The notes under the pieces were generated by a model that saw nothing but the letters and a program-made list of their open reading frames with translations, did no database searches and was not told where the DNA came from. Positions 24,201-37,700 of a stretch of 64,000 nt of DNA are shown here, piece after piece. The first letter of the stretch is position 1. Each line of letters opens with the position of its first letter. The position numbers and the translations under genes are program-made. Origin of the DNA: Vitrella brassicaformis (Eukaryota; Sar; Vitrellaceae); assembly GCA_001179505.1 (NCBI GenBank), contig CDMY01000553.1, positions 165,235-229,234 of the forward strand, read 5' to 3'.

Positions 24201-27200
24201 CACACGATCTGTTTGTTGTCTTGTTGTCTGCCAGGTGTCGCAGCTATCTGGATCTAAGTCTCCTGTCAGCCACCACGCATCAGCCCCCGCCAACCGCTCT
24301 GACGCGGCCACCCCCCGAGGCGGCCCGGTGAAAGCACCCAAGCCACGGGACACCCCACCACCTCCTGAGAGCAAGAAGGCCACAGACACCGAGGATGAGG
24401 GAAGGGACCAGTCCCAGACAGCGGGATCTCCCAGCTTGGCGGACCTGCTGTCGTCCCTCAACCTCGAGCAGCACGAGCACTGGGACTACCGCCCTCCCCT
24501 CTCTGCCCCGCCATCCATATCTCCCTCCCCGCCCATCCACCACCAGGCGCGTGTGCCGGTGCCGATGCACGACATGCTGCAGCGCCACTCGTACCTGATG
24601 GAGACCACACTCAAGAAATACGGCACACTCAGCGACGACTTCATGGACTGGCTCGCCGGCAGGTGGGCGTCGGGGCCGGGTGCCGCCCCCGGACACCCGC
24701 CCCCGCCGACAGTCGACCCCGCGTTGGCTAACATGTCCCTCGCACCGGCGACGGCCACACCCACAGCCCCACAGCCGGCAGATGGGCTGGCGCAGCTGTT
24801 TGGGCTGCTGGGAGGCCATCAGGCGGTGCTCTATCCCAGCGCTCTCAGCCAGCACCATCCCCACCCGTCATGGGCGGTGAATGGGGGTGCTGCCACCGGG
24901 TCAGCGGGGGAGAACAGGGGGGGCGGCTCGGCGGCTGCGGATGGCGGGGGCTCTGCTGGCGGACAGGGACAGGCCAACACACACCATCCACATCCACATG
25001 CCCATCCGCATGTACCTCCCAAGGACACGCACAAGACAACTGGTAGGTAGCCCGACCCTGCAAGCAAGGACACGACACATACGTGTGTGTGAAGGACCTC
25101 TGGTCTGTGGTGTGTTCAGCTGCGAGTGACCGCGGCCATGTGTTGCTGACGCTGGTCGACCGCATGAAGAGTGTGGAGATACAGACACACACCGTCCGCA
25201 ACAGGACCTTCGAGCTACTGGGCGCCCTTCAGCACCACGAGGCCCACCTGGCCTACCTCGGGGGCGTCTCCCTCTTCACCCAACACGCCGTCGACTTCCA
25301 GTTCTCACGGCTCCTCGAGATCGAGACGCGCATCGAGGAGCTCGCCAGAGAAGTGGCCTTCCAGCAGTACGGCCACCGCCCAATCACGTGGCCGCTGCAC
25401 AAGAACCCCTTCATGCCAAGGGGCGACCCACAGCTGCCTTCCGCCGGCAAGACCACGCCATGGTACGGCTTTCATCCTTTCGCTTCGTTCAACGCCACGG
25501 GGGCCAAGCCATCGCGGGACCAGCCGGGGGCGGGCCAGGGGGACAAGAGGGGAGACGGATTCCGATATGGCGACCGGACGCCTTTTGACGATTTGCAGGC
25601 ATTGCTGGAGAGTGTGAGGCGGTTTGCGGCGGCGGTTGGGAGTCTGTGGCCAATGAAGTGGGGAGGGTGGCAGGCTGGGCGGCCGATTGATGGTGCTGGT
25701 GCTGGCAGCGGTCCTCCTCCGACCGTGGTCCGGTCGCCCCCGATCGGCTGGGACCGCTTCCTCATTTATGTGGTGCTCATGCTGCAGCTTGTACAGCTAT
25801 TCCGGTAGGTTACGCGCACGAGGCAAGAGGCAGCCCCCCTGCATGGCCGTGGATGTCACCCTCCCCCCCATGTGTCGCATTGCATGCAGGTCATCCGAGC
25901 TCCGTCTACCCCTGATGCGCCGCACCTCCCAAACTGGCCGTCTGCAGCGCTCCCAGTCGCTGCCATCCAGGCTGAAGCTCACCATCACCACACCGTCACG
26001 ACTGCTGCCGACCCAACTACCGTCACGGTGGCCAAGCTGGGAGCGGCTCGGCAAGTCGGCACTGCTGTCCATCGTCGAGTTCTTCATGGCCAGGCTCGAG
26101 CAGCTCAGACGGCCCCTGCAGAGGGGTGTTGACGGCGAGCACTGGCGACAGGGCAGAGCGGTGTCACGAGAGGAAATGGGTGAGGGGAGAGGCGACGTGC
26201 AGATGACCGATTCCCGCGTCGCTCGCGCTTCCTACCGACAGCGCACCGTCGGCCACCCTGACCAGCTGAAAAGCACCAGGCTAGATCCGCGGACAACGGG
26301 ACCGCCTGACGTGCGAGATGCAGCCATCGCGCGGTGGACGGGCGGGAGGCGCCATCTGGGCGGCGGCGCACACCGGCATGTGCGCAGGAGGAGAGATGAG
26401 GGCTCGGGTGCCGTGAGGGGCAAGGGGGAGAGTGAGGGCAGCCCTCCGCCATTCATCACGCTGGCCAACCTCAGCCAGGACAAGACCTCGGGGCTGCCGC
26501 CAATGCCGCCAAAACGGGCGAGAAGACGCCCAACAGCGGTCAGCAAGCGACCGAATGAATAGCCACGACGACACATACACACACATCACATGCTGTCTTG
26601 TTTGTGTGATGGGATGTCCTGGCTCAGGACCCCTCTAGCCACGCCAATGGCGGCCACCCCGACACCCGGTCTCTGCGCACAGTCAGCACGCCCCCCGGCA
26701 CCGATGACGACGAGATGGATGGCGATGAGGATTCCTTTGCCGGCGGCGATAGGTCGCCCACACACTCCGCCTCTCGCAGCCAGGTCAGCGGGCTGGAGGC
26801 GGTGCAGACCGATGAGGACGACATGCACCCCCGGTCGAGCAAGAAGATGCGGGTGGTCCCGAGTATTGATGTGGACGACTCCCCGGCCCATGTGCTGCAT
26901 CGCGACGGCTCGCGAGAGATGCTCACCGTGGTGTCGGCCACCAGCCGGGCGAGCCAGCCGTCGTACTTCTCCGCCTCGGGGGAGGAAAGCCAGACGGACA
27001 GCAGGACGCCACGGCATTCAATTAGGCGACACCATCACCGCACTATGTCGGGCCGCCACCCCCACGCCCATCCCCAGCCGGCGCCTCCGTCTTCGCCCCC
27101 GTTGCTGCCCTTCTCCCCTTCCCCCTCGTCGGTCCCATCATCGCACTATGATGACCGCCACACCCTCGCCAGCCACTTCGGTCAGCTGAGCAGCAATGCC

Positions 27201-27620
27201 GACGTCATGTCGGCCGTGTCGGTGCCACTTTCTTCCGAGGAGGGCTCGCCGACTGTGGTAAGCGAGCTGAGTGCGCGGAGGCCTCAGCAGCTGCGGCTGC
27301 AGACGCCGCCAAGGGAGATTGAGGGCGGCACACGAGAGACGGAAGAGGTGCGTGTGGATAATCGACACAACACATGGGTGGCCCGTGTGTATGTGTGTGT
27401 CCCATGTGTGTGCCATGTGTGTTGGATGCAGGATTCGTTTCACTGGTCGTTGGATAGCCCTCCCCCGCAGCCCGCCAGCACCACCATCGACGCTGACCAG
27501 GTGCAGCCGGCCATAGGGGCACCAGTGGTGCCGACAGATGGGCTGCCGGCGGTGCCGAGGCCACAGGCCTCACAGGCCTCACAGGAGGAGGAGGAGCAGC
27601 CGACAGACAGCGAGCCGTGA
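21278..27620 (+). CDS. Mid-SUN domain membrane protein (SUCO/SLP1-like)
   Basis: Eleven exons (21278-21970, 22079-23290, 23368-23498, 23589-23735, 23818-23916, 24010-24166, 24235-25042, 25120-25804, 25890-26538, 26628-27347, 27432-27620) sum to exactly 1830 codons. The N-terminus is a signal or anchor sequence (MKTLLPGTLIGFLLVFSALQ). Residues about 600-760 are the mid-SUN domain: YESRFDFASQDAGARIVDFS, DDDRYLLVPCKAPTWFVIAL, INLEQLALISLEYYASGFRH and a C-terminal IQIFGTTVF. A helical region follows (VLLTLVDRMKSVEIQTHTVR), then a transmembrane helix near residues 1294-1310 (FLIYVVLMLQLVQLF). The tail is long, basic, then acidic. Mid-SUN proteins sit in the ER or nuclear envelope and support membrane-protein folding. 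Numerous Asn-X-Ser/Thr sites before the domain (YNATYW, CNGTAS, ENDTGK, QNKTDL) fit a lumenal position. Length exceeds yeast SLP1. Confidence 0.88.
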
Positions 27621-28279
27621 TGTGATGACAGACAGGGAAGAGCAGCAGACAGCTGAGAGACCTGTGAGTGAGTGTGTGTGTTATGTCGGTAATGAAATGA
27701 CTGTGTACAGCAGAGGAGAGGAGAGGAGACTGTGTGTGGCTCGGTGTGACTGATAGACAGTATCCATCAATCAGTGTCGTCGTCTCGTCTTTGTATGTAG
27801 GAGGGAGAGAGGGGCGGCAGAGAGGGCAGAGAGGTGTGCGTCTGTCTGTCTGTCTTGGTGTGTGTGTGTGAGGATACCGATGTCATGACCGACCGACCTG
27901 CCTGGTGAATGGATGAATGAATGCCCGTGGTCTGGTCGAATGCATCTCGCATCTGTTTGCCAATGGTTTGACTTCTCGAGATAGGATGGTATGGATTCAA
28001 GTCAATCAGTGAGATCTCGAAAGAGAAGGAGTCGTTTCTGCCGAGGTTTGCGAATTCAAGAGGGAGAATGGGCAACACGTGGGTGCATTCATAACAATGA
28101 CATGGATGCGTATCTATGGCACTCGAGTAGTGTCCTCGGCTGTCCCCCAACTAGTGTTGTCTCACTCAGTGGGCGCGCAGATGGCGAGCCACCTGGTTGC
28201 CCCACTGTTCCTCTCGTAAGGCGGCAGCCGGGCATTCGGTCGGGCTGCTCTCTCGCCTCTCTGTCTGTACACTTAGCGG
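27621..28279. other. Convergent intergenic region
   Basis: About 660 bp between two gene 3' ends. Contains minor TG/TCTG microsatellite (about 27840-27872) and otherwise no recognisable feature. Confidence 0.55.
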
Positions 28280-30661
28280 CTATTCACAGTGGCAACTCAC
28301 TATCTCCCCCCTCTCCTCCTCATCAGCGTCACTGTCGTCCCACGGCCATATCAGCATCGTGACGGTCAGCTGGTGCTCACGAGGCCGGGCTGCCAGGTCC
28401 TCGATTGATGAGCCCTGACCATTGTAGTCATCGAAGCGCTTGTAGGCGATCGGGAAGGGCACCTCCATCCCGTACTCGGCCATGCCGTCGCGCACACGGC
28501 CCTGGCGGAACAGCAAGTCGAGCTCGTTCTCGACTCGGTCAGCGTCGCTAGGGGCGGTGAAGATGTCGGCCCGCTCGTTCAGCTTGAAGGTGGTGGCGTG
28601 TTTGGGCCGCACCTCGTGGATGAGGCGGAAGAGGTCCCGCAGCCGCTCGGGGACGCTCTCGGCTCTCGCGTTGTAGATGTCCTGGGCGCTGGCCACCATG
28701 TACATGTCGATGGGCTGGATCTCGATGCTGAGCTCTTCCACAGTAGGGTACTGTCGGGCGGTGTGCGGTGAGGGGAAGGCGACCGGAGCGGCCGCCTTGG
28801 TGCGGGGCCGGTTGAAGAAGAGCGGCTCGTTGTGCACTATCTCCAACTTCTGATCGACGCACACAATGCGAAATGGATGGATCAGGCTCGATGTCTTGAT
28901 GCAAGGATGGCACCACCATAAGTACCTTGAGCGGTTTGGCGACGCCCTGCTGGATGTATGTGAGCGCCTCTGAGGCCAGGATGCCGCTGACCGTCCCGAA
29001 GCGCACGTGTGTGAGTGCGGGGAGGGATGAGAGGAGGCGGGAGAGTCGGTTGGGCGTGGTGGGCGGCATCAGGTACTCCGGGTCGCACGTTGGCACATAG
29101 CGCTTGTTGCCGTTGTCCGTCAGGTACAGCTCCGTCACATTACTGAATTGGCACATCCACAGAGATTAAGCGAAGCGTCTTTATTACTCTCTCTCTCTCT
29201 CTCTCTCTCACACCACAGTGACTTGAGCGTGGTCTCCTCGATCAGCCAGTGGGGGATGCTGTTGAAGGACTCGGCAGCGACATCGGGGCCGCGAATGCCG
29301 AGCTCGATATCCAGGCGGCGCGCGCTATCGAGGCGGATGCCGCTGAAGTGCGGGCTGGTGGGATCGCCGGACCGGCTATCGCACTCATCCAATGACACAC
29401 GGTCGCCCCCCACCGCATGGCGCTTGATGGTCTCCACCACGGCGAGGGTCTCGGCGGTCGGCGGGCCCTCGGTGGTCTCACCATGGCAGTCTATGGATGT
29501 CGTCCCTCCCTCTCTCACCACCTCCCACCCCATCTTCTCCGCCTCGCGAATCGTTTCCAGTGAGTCATTGGACCAGACAGGTCGATGGTCCAGGTCATGG
29601 ACAATGCGAAGGAAGCAGTTGACCTTGAGGTGGCGCTTGGTGGCGGCTCCTGCTTGGGAGGGCGAGGGGAAGGGGGAGGGGGAGGGTGCCGCACTTGCGC
29701 TGCTGGACGAGCCAGCCCCCGCACCGCCGCCGCTGCCTGGCGCGAGCTGCCGCAGCAATGTCAGCTCGCTGGTTCTCTCACTTGCCGTGCTGCCCCACAG
29801 CTTGAGGTGGCCGACGTGGCGCAGGTTCTTGAGCGATGAGAGGGCAGCGGTGGTGAGGGGCATGACGGAGTTGCGGCCGTAGACACGTGTACAGCAGCAG
29901 AGCAGTGGGAAGATGTCCAGGTGAGTGAGGGATGGGGACGAGCCGAGGATGAACGCCAAACTGCCATCGAACGCGGCCCGCATGGATGCCTGCATGGATG
30001 CCCACTTGCCGGGGATGTACATTCCGACGAGGTGTGATGTCTCCCTCTCAGAGAGGACCTTGCCAGTGAGCCGGTCGAGTGCCGGGCAGACGAGCTTCCG
30101 CTGCTGGAACAGGTGCAGTCCGTCGAGGCTGTCCACCTCAACCGACGTCACCGAGGGAAACACCGCATCGGGCCCCTTGACTTGCGCCACCGGCAGGTCA
30201 CTCCCCTCTTCATCGGCATCATCATCCCCGTCTCGCTGCTGCTTGGCCTGTGTCGTTTGGACGGCCTTGAGCGTGTCGGTGTGGCTGACCAGCTGCAGCG
30301 ACACAAAGGCGAAGAGCCGCGCCCGGCCGATCTCCTTGACCTCCTCCTCTCTGGGCAGCAGGATGACGGCGTGCTGCTGCTGCTCGAACGTCACCAGGCT
30401 GCCGCCCGGTCCCTTGCAGCTGAGGCCGTGGTTGGGGCGGTGCCAGTTGATGACGCGGATCAGCGAGTAGATGGCCCAGTAGAAGGCCCGGCAGACACAG
30501 CTCGTCGCCAGGCGCTCCTTGACGGACTGATATGATGACACATTGAGCCAGATGAGCCCATCGAGAAGGCTCGTGAGGCTATTCGACGCGATGCGGTTGG
30601 ACGGGTCGTCACTCTGGGACGAAGCGGCTGTGCGCGGCGCTTTGGCTGGCGGGCCGTCCAT
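28280..30661 (-). CDS. F-box/LRR-like protein, weak family match
   Basis: ATG 30661 opens a long exon to about 29218. Introns near 29217-29142 and 28920-28856 lead to the last exon, which stops at 28280, giving roughly 740 aa. After a short basic start (MDGPPAKAPRTAA) the segment SLTSLLDGLIWLNVSSYQSV, KERLATSCVCRAFYWAIYSL resembles a degenerate F-box. Downstream are leucine-rich-like segments (SPSLTHLDIFPLL, AALSSLKNLRHVGHLKLWGS, LKSLCNVTELYLTDN, LSRLLSSLPALTHVRF). A Gly/Ser linker near 29700 interrupts them. By analogy it could be a substrate adaptor for an SCF ubiquitin ligase, but neither the F-box nor the repeats are strong enough to assert this. It starts 323 bp from the divergent TMTC gene. 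Confidence 0.5.
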
Positions 30662-30984
30662 CGCTCACCACACCACACACCAGAGATCAGCTCAGCTACA
30701 CGCTACAGCTTCCTGTAGGTCCACACACACGGAAGCACAGGAAGATGCCATGCCGTCTGGCATGCTGTTGCGCCCGACCCGCTTACAGTTCGTGCGATGA
30801 ATGTATGGCTGCCGGCACGTCTTCTTGGAAGCCCGTCGGATGGCAGGCAGCCGATGGGTTGCTCGGACTTGAGGGTGCGCTACAACAGCCAAGACCTCAC
30901 CGAACGCTCATACAACCGTCCTCCTCCCCGCCTCCTTTTCCCTTGACTTTTGCGAGCTTGAAGCCGAAAAAAAAGGCAGAGGGA
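30662..30984. promoter_or_regulatory. Divergent spacer, putative shared promoter
   Basis: These 323 bp separate the F-box/LRR-like (minus) and TMTC (plus) starts. Nothing else recognised. Promoter role inferred from layout. Confidence 0.35.
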
Positions 30985-31499
30985 ATGGCGGAGGCCCCTG
31001 AGGACAGCCGTCAGGGGTGGGCGCTGCTCGTGGCGATATCAGAATGCGTCAAGTAAGAAAGATCACTCATTCATCTCGCCAGACGACCCGACGCACAAAC
31101 CGGCCGCTCTCTTTCTGCAGATCCAAAGACGTCGACAGGCTCGAGCAGCTGCTGGATGACAACAGAGAGGTACCCAACCCGACAAACGCGCCAAGAGCAC
31201 AAAACAAAGTCGGTGGATGGTGGTTGTTTTGTGTTGGCAGCTCATCGAGCGGCTGGAGGCCTCCCTGAGGACCGACAACGACGGAAGGTTAGCAAGCATG
31301 CGGCTCTCGGCTGGTTACTTCCTCATGTGCGTTGCTGTGTGTTTGCCGCCTCTGTGTAGCCGCCAGGAGGAGACGAACGCGGAGGACACGAATGAAGACC
31401 CACCTTCGGAGGAGGAGCCACCACCATCACCATCGCCACCACCACCAGTGCAACCTGCCGTCGACACGTCCACCGAACCATCCGAGAGCGGCAGCAATG

Positions 31500-31536
<37 letters not shown>

Positions 31537-34500
31537 CCAGGACCACAAGCAGCAACAGGACCACCAGGAGGAACACCAGAAGAAGCCCTCGCCGATGCTG
31601 CTGTGTCTGTCTGGGGCAAGCCACGCTATTCTCTATGTCAGCATGCTGCTCGAGTGCCTCGGCAAGGCGCTGATCTCAGCCATGCACCTCTACCCCATTT
31701 GGTGTGTGGCGGTCATCCTGTCGGTCGCCCTGCTGGTGCACTCGCCCGGCCTGTCCTACGGCGACTTCGTCATGGACGACACGGTGGCCGTCGTCAAGAA
31801 CAGCGACGTGACGGGGGCGGCATTCAGCTGGCGGCAGCTGATGCGCCACGACTTCTGGGGCAGCGACATGTTCACCGAGGGCGTCTGGACGCACAAGTCC
31901 TTCAGGCCCTTCACCACACTCTCATACCGATTCAACTACCTCCTGAGCGGCATCGACACGACGGCATTCCACGCCACCAACGTGCTGCTGCACCTGCCCG
32001 TCGTCCTGCTGGTGGCCGTGGCGTGCTACTCGGTGCTGGGGCTCGGCAGAGTGCAGTCGCTGATTGCGGCCGGTTTGTTTGCCGTCCACCCCGTCCACAC
32101 GGAGAACGTCTTCTACCTCGTTGGCAGGGCCGACATACTCGCGGCGATCCCATTCGTCATGGCCATCATCGACTACGCGGCGGCCTTCTCGCCCTTCTTT
32201 CGGCCTGTGGGCGACCTGCTGGCCGGGCAGATGCAGCCACTGGCGGTCCTCTGTGACCTGCTCATGGATGGCAAGAGGAGAAGGAAGCCGTCGAAAGGGG
32301 AGGAGGGGGATGGCACTGGGCCTGGTGAAGCTGTGGCGTGGTCAGAAGAGGCCCGGGGTGGTCATCATGCGAGAGGTTCAGAGGGAGGAGGATGGAGCGA
32401 TGCGAGCCTGCGGGATGGGGCTGTTGCCATGCTTCGACTGGTGATCTGGGCAACGCTGGCGGGGCTCTGCAAGGTCAGATGGACGCATCAATACAATACA
32501 CACACAACCAGGGAGGAAGTAAAGCCATCTCTCTCTCTCTCCCTCTCTTCTTTTCGCAGGAGATCGGCTTCACCGTGTACGGCATCATCTTCCTGCTGGA
32601 GGCCCTCACCCTACACCACCACATCATGCAGATCGTCCACACACCCACAGCACCCCCAGCAGCAGCAGCGACCAAGACACACTGCCTCAAGAGCGCCCTC
32701 CGTCTGCTCATCGTGGCCACACTGACGGCCTTCACGTTCGTGGCGCGGCACCGATACACGGGCGGGACGACTCTGAAGATGTCCCCACAAGACAACCCCA
32801 TCAGCTTCGAGCCCCTCTTCAAGACACGCGCCCTCAGCTTCGCCTACATCCACTCGGTCTACGGGCGGCTGCTCGTCTGGCCGTTCTTCCTCTGCTATGA
32901 CTACTCCAAGGAAGCCATCCCCATGGTGCGATCTTTCGGTGACATGCGGTTGCTGGCGCCTCTGGCCTGCTACCTCTCCCTCGCGAGCGCCTGTGTGTGG
33001 GGCCTGGTGACGTTGCTGACCACCCGACGGGAGAGGCATGGCGAGGGCCGTGCCGTGGCGATGGGTCTGGCGCTGCTGGTGGTGCCCTTTCTGCCGGCGA
33101 GCAATGTGCTGTTCCACGTGGGGACTGTGGTTGGCGAGCGGCTGCTGTACCTGCCGTCCATCGGCTTCTGCGTCATGGTGCCGTGTGTCGTGGCCACTAT
33201 CGTGAAGAGATCTGAGTCGATGCGCAGCAGCGGCAATGGCAATGGCAGCAAGGGAGAGAGGGGAGGTCACCGGCTGGCGTGTCTGATGGTGCTCGTGTGT
33301 GGCGTGACGGTCGCGGTGTGGGGATACCGCTCATACCTGAGAGTGAGAAGAAACGAGGGCAGACATGTGTCTGTGTATGTGTGTGTGTGTGTGTGTCATC
33401 AAGTGCGTGTGTGGGTTTGTCTGTCACTCACTCACTCATTCACTCATGTGTGGCTGTCTGTCAGGCTCTGACATGGGAGAGTGGCGCCCGTCTCAACATA
33501 GTGGATGGGCTGCGGCAGCTCAGGTCCGCCAAGACACAGTTCAACCTCGGCATCACTTACATGATGGCCCAACAATTCGACATGGTTGGTACCTACCACC
33601 TGCACACACACACACATCTCTGCGATTTATCATCTTCTCTGTGTGTCTGGATTTGGTCAGGCTAGGGAAGCGTTGCAGCGGTCCATCTCTGCTGATCCCG
33701 AGAGCGTGCTGCCCTACTGGCGCCTCGGCCAGATGTGCATCTTCCAGGGCAACTTCTCAGACGCTGAGGTCGGCTGCGGACCGGACAGACAGACACCAAC
33801 ACAAACCGACACGCAGGCAGACTGAGTGAGTGCGTCCACATCCATCTGAGTGCTGTGTGTCAGAATTGGCTGGGCGAGGCGCGTAGCAAGTACGGCGGTA
33901 CGTTTGTGGTACGTGACGAGGAGGTCTTCCACGACTATGCGGTGGCGCTGCACCACAACGGCAAGCCCCAAGAGGCCGTAGAGAACCTACAGCTGGCACT
34001 GAAACTAAACCCAAAGTGAGCGGGCGACGGAGGGTCTCGGCGTATGCGTGTATGTTGGTCGTGGACAGCTTTGCGAAGGGGCTTAACAACTTGGCGTGCG
34101 CCACTGTGCAGAAGGACATTCGGACAGCGCTCGACTATGTCAAAAAGGTAATTAAGTCCGGCAAGGAAGGCAATTACCACACCTACAATCATGAGCCAGC
34201 CGAGCAGCCATTTCCTGTACGTACACCTCCCTAACTCATCCACTGGTGTCTGTCTGTCTGTCTGTCTGGTGTGTGTGTGTGTGTGTGTTCAGGCAGTAGA
34301 GTCGTCCCCCCATCAGATTCTCTACTGGGCCAACCTCCACCTGCTGGCGCGACACACAGGTGCCACACCACACCACACCTCGACACACACTGAAACTCTT
34401 TCTTATTGTTTGTGTGGTCTCTGCCTGTCTGTCTGTCTGTCTGTGTGCAGGTGAGAAGCACTTGGCGGACATGGCGCTCCAGAGTGCCCAGCAGCTAGAT

Positions 34501-34553
34501 CTCGGCTTCACTGCGCAAAGCACATGCGTGTGGCAGTTCGAGCCCGCCGAATG
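30985..34553 (+). CDS. TMTC-type O-mannosyltransferase (TM + TPR)
   Basis: TMTC proteins are ER multi-pass GT-C enzymes that transfer mannose from dolichol-phosphate-mannose to Ser/Thr of lumenal proteins. The N-terminal cytosolic part is acidic and carries a polyglutamine run (about 31507-31534). Membrane spans begin at about 31680 (MHLYPIWCVAVILSVALLVH). The first lumenal loop holds the acidic motif GDFVMDDTVAVVKN, the expected catalytic Asp pair, followed by RPFTTLSYRFNY. The DUF1736-type segment is at about 32770-32930 (SPQDNPISFEPLFKTRALSF, CYDYSKEAIP). C-terminal exons encode TPRs (AREALQRSISADPESVLPYW, PQEAVENLQLALKLNPK, FAKGLNNLACATVQ). It ends FEPAE at 34553. Substrates could be surface proteins such as the giant ectodomain protein next door; that link is speculation from proximity. 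Confidence 0.9.
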
Positions 34554-34783
34554 AATGAATGAGACAGAGCCAAGCCCCGTGCGGCGGAGTGCACTGCGCG
34601 TAGAGAAGAGCGGAGTAGACAGACTGTAGGAGATATAGATCGGCATTAATGATTTGCACATAGCGTGGAGTGCGAGACACACAGATACACACATGTGAAT
34701 ACATAGACTTAGGCTCTATATATCGTCTGGCTTGCTGAATGACCTACCTGTAAGACACATACACACACACACGGGCTGCCTGC
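34554..34783. other. Short convergent spacer
   Basis: Separates the 3' ends of the TMTC and giant-protein genes. No feature seen beyond short CA runs. Confidence 0.5.
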
Positions 34784-37700
34784 CTATGCTCTCGTCCTTT
34801 GCTCATGTACGCCCATCAACACACACCGCCCTGATGTCCTCCTTTTTTTCACCACAACATCCTCAACACAGTAGCTCAACACAAGATACACAAGATAAGC
34901 CCACAGCAGCACAAACAGCCTTACAGAAGGCCTAGCGACCCTCTCCGCGAGGGACGGGCCGATAAATGCATCTTGGTCGAACACATCAAAAGTGAAGGGC
35001 ACGCTGGCGACCTGATAGTTGAGCATGTAGATGACCAGGTGCCACACGTCAATGTCGCTTCTGGACGAAGCCGGGTTGGTAATTGTCAGCCGCATGGCGT
35101 ACTCGCCCCCAGCAAACTCCACAGACGGGTCGAGGTGAACGATCAGCTTATCGTCGTTGCACTCGGGGGCCTTCGCAGGGTCGGGCCTCAGCACGGTGCG
35201 GAAACCTGTGATGCTGAACTGGAGGCTCTCGCAGACGTCTTGGGAGAGCCGAAAGTCCTCAGAACAGCGGATTCGGATGCTGTTGCCAACGCCACTCTCA
35301 ATTGTCCCCATCTGCCAGGAAAGCTAACAGATGGAGACAAAGAGACATGGGGGGTTTTGCGTTGCATGTCATGTCTCTCCTTTCCTTAAATACTTCGAGT
35401 GTGTTTCTCTGGCTGGGGACGTTGCTGGATGCCCGCATTGCGCCGAGGCTGAGGTCGAAGCGGCTCAGCTGCCATCCCTGTATATTCAGGTTGGCGTCGA
35501 TGACGCTGCCACTCTTGGCCGCCTTGAGTGTGAGGCCCCACAGGTTGGGCGTCGGCTGGATGCTGGGGTTCATCGTCGATAAGGCGAAGATGTACGTCGT
35601 GTTGGCCAGTGTCCCTGACGCACGCAAAGACAGACAGACAGAGGTGAGACACAAAGCTCTGATCGACCGGTTTCATTAAGTCAGGCTGGCGTACCATTCC
35701 TGGAGTCCATTTCGAGCAGTAGGATCGTCGGGAGCTCTTCATGCGGGAAGCATTCGGTGCCTGTCGGCAGGTTGCCCATGTCGATGTCGGCGCAGCTGAG
35801 AAAATATCCCGTTGGGGAGTTGACGTCGATCCTGCCCTGCGGCGGCAGGTCCATGCTCGAGGAAAAGACGAATATCGCCTGGGTCGGCCGCCCCACCGGC
35901 GAGCTGCCCGTCACTGTCGCATCGACGGTGGATACCACATAGCCCTCGATGACGGACTTGGCCACGATGACGCCCGCGACGGATATCTCGAGCTGCCACG
36001 AGTTGGCGTCCTCTCCTTCGCCGATTGCGATGGCGTTGGTCACCTTCATGGCTGTGGTGTATGTGGTACTGGCCTGAGACACCCCATCCCACCCCACAGA
36101 GCGTGACGACACAATTATTAACAAGACCTGACCCATCTGCCTATGTCTGTCTATTTGACTACTTGCAGAGCGGTGAGGGGCGTCGTAAGGGTGGCTATGT
36201 CTGCTGCGCCGAGGCATTCCCCAAACACACCCGCCAGCTCAGAGTCGGCCAGGCATTGCGTGTCGGCCACGAAGCCATCAGGCATTCTCACCTGCAGCAG
36301 GCAGACATCCACAGAGAGGGAGGCCGTCGGTCTGCCTGTTGTCGTACCAACCGTGAGCTTGATCTCATTGGCCTCGCCGACGATGGTGTGTGATAAGCTG
36401 AATGCCATCTCCACCACGACGTCAGGCGCGGACGGAGACCTGCTGCTTGGATCGACCCGCACGTCGAGGAAGAATCCGAGCAGGCCGAATTCCGGGAAGA
36501 GGCCGTCGTTGGTGTTGGTGATCTGCGTGCCATTGCGGTCCTTGGAAGTCATAATGGTCCATCGATTGTCCAGGTAAGACCGGTCAGGGTTGTTAGCCTG
36601 ACAACGCCATGAGGAGACACGTACGCGCAGCGCAGGCAGCGCAGTTGTATCTGTCTGTCGTACCACAAGGCTGAATGTCATGGCGTAGCCCGACCAGGAG
36701 TGGCCGAGCTCGATGTAAAACCGCTCGGCGGTAGCGTTCTGCCCCCAGTCGTTGCCCCAATCGCGACCTGGAGGGGTGTTCCTGCCTGCCCCTGCTGTGT
36801 CACTGCTGTAGTAGTCCAAGATCTCGAAGCCAAAAGGCGCATCTACCAGGATGTACTCTCCTTTACTCGCAGGCACCTCTGAATAGACCAAGTTGCAGGG
36901 ATGCTTGACTGCTCCGTGTCTCAATGAGTGGGCGTCTTACCGGCCCTGAGTGTGAGGGTAATGGTGTTGTTCCTGCTGCCGTAGAAGGAATCGGTCATGT
37001 CTCCGCTGACGATGGTCAGCAGCCCGTACACAGGGTAGCACTCCACATCTGCCGCCTCGTCCACTTTGGCACGATTGCCCTCGACGTCCGTCAGGTATGT
37101 CATTATGGTCCAGAGCGTCATGGCCACCGGACTGTCGGGATTCTTTAGGTTCTCCAGCGTGAGCATCACAAACTCGCCGGCTCCCATATCGACACGCACG
37201 TCAACAGTGTCGGTGCGTTTTTTGTAATACTTGCCGCCTGTGACTTTGACGCGGGAGAAAGAGAGGTGGGGCGATTGGATGACGAGCGTGTCGGCCGCTG
37301 AGATGGTTGTGAATGACACCGAGACTTTGGTAGTGCCTGCACCGAACCCACGCGTATGGGATACCACAGGCAGGACGGGAGGTATTCGCATTCTGACTTC
37401 CTGCAGCGAATCGTGCATCTGTCTCATCCGGTGTGATGAGGGGGTCGATCAGCTGGGGAACAATGTTGTATCCCGCTGCTAGTGCCGAGCTTTGTATGAC
37501 GTCGTTGCGGTAGTGCCTGGCTTCGAAATTGTTCGGCGAGGGGGTCTCCATTGGGTTCAACGCACCGACTGAGAAGCTAATCGTCGTTGCCTCGGGAATC
37601 TGCTGACCTATCACAAACCTACACGAACGAGAGGAGAGGATGGACTGTTTGCCTTGCAAGTGTCTGTCTATTGACATGTCATCTGCAGGGAGCTCACGCG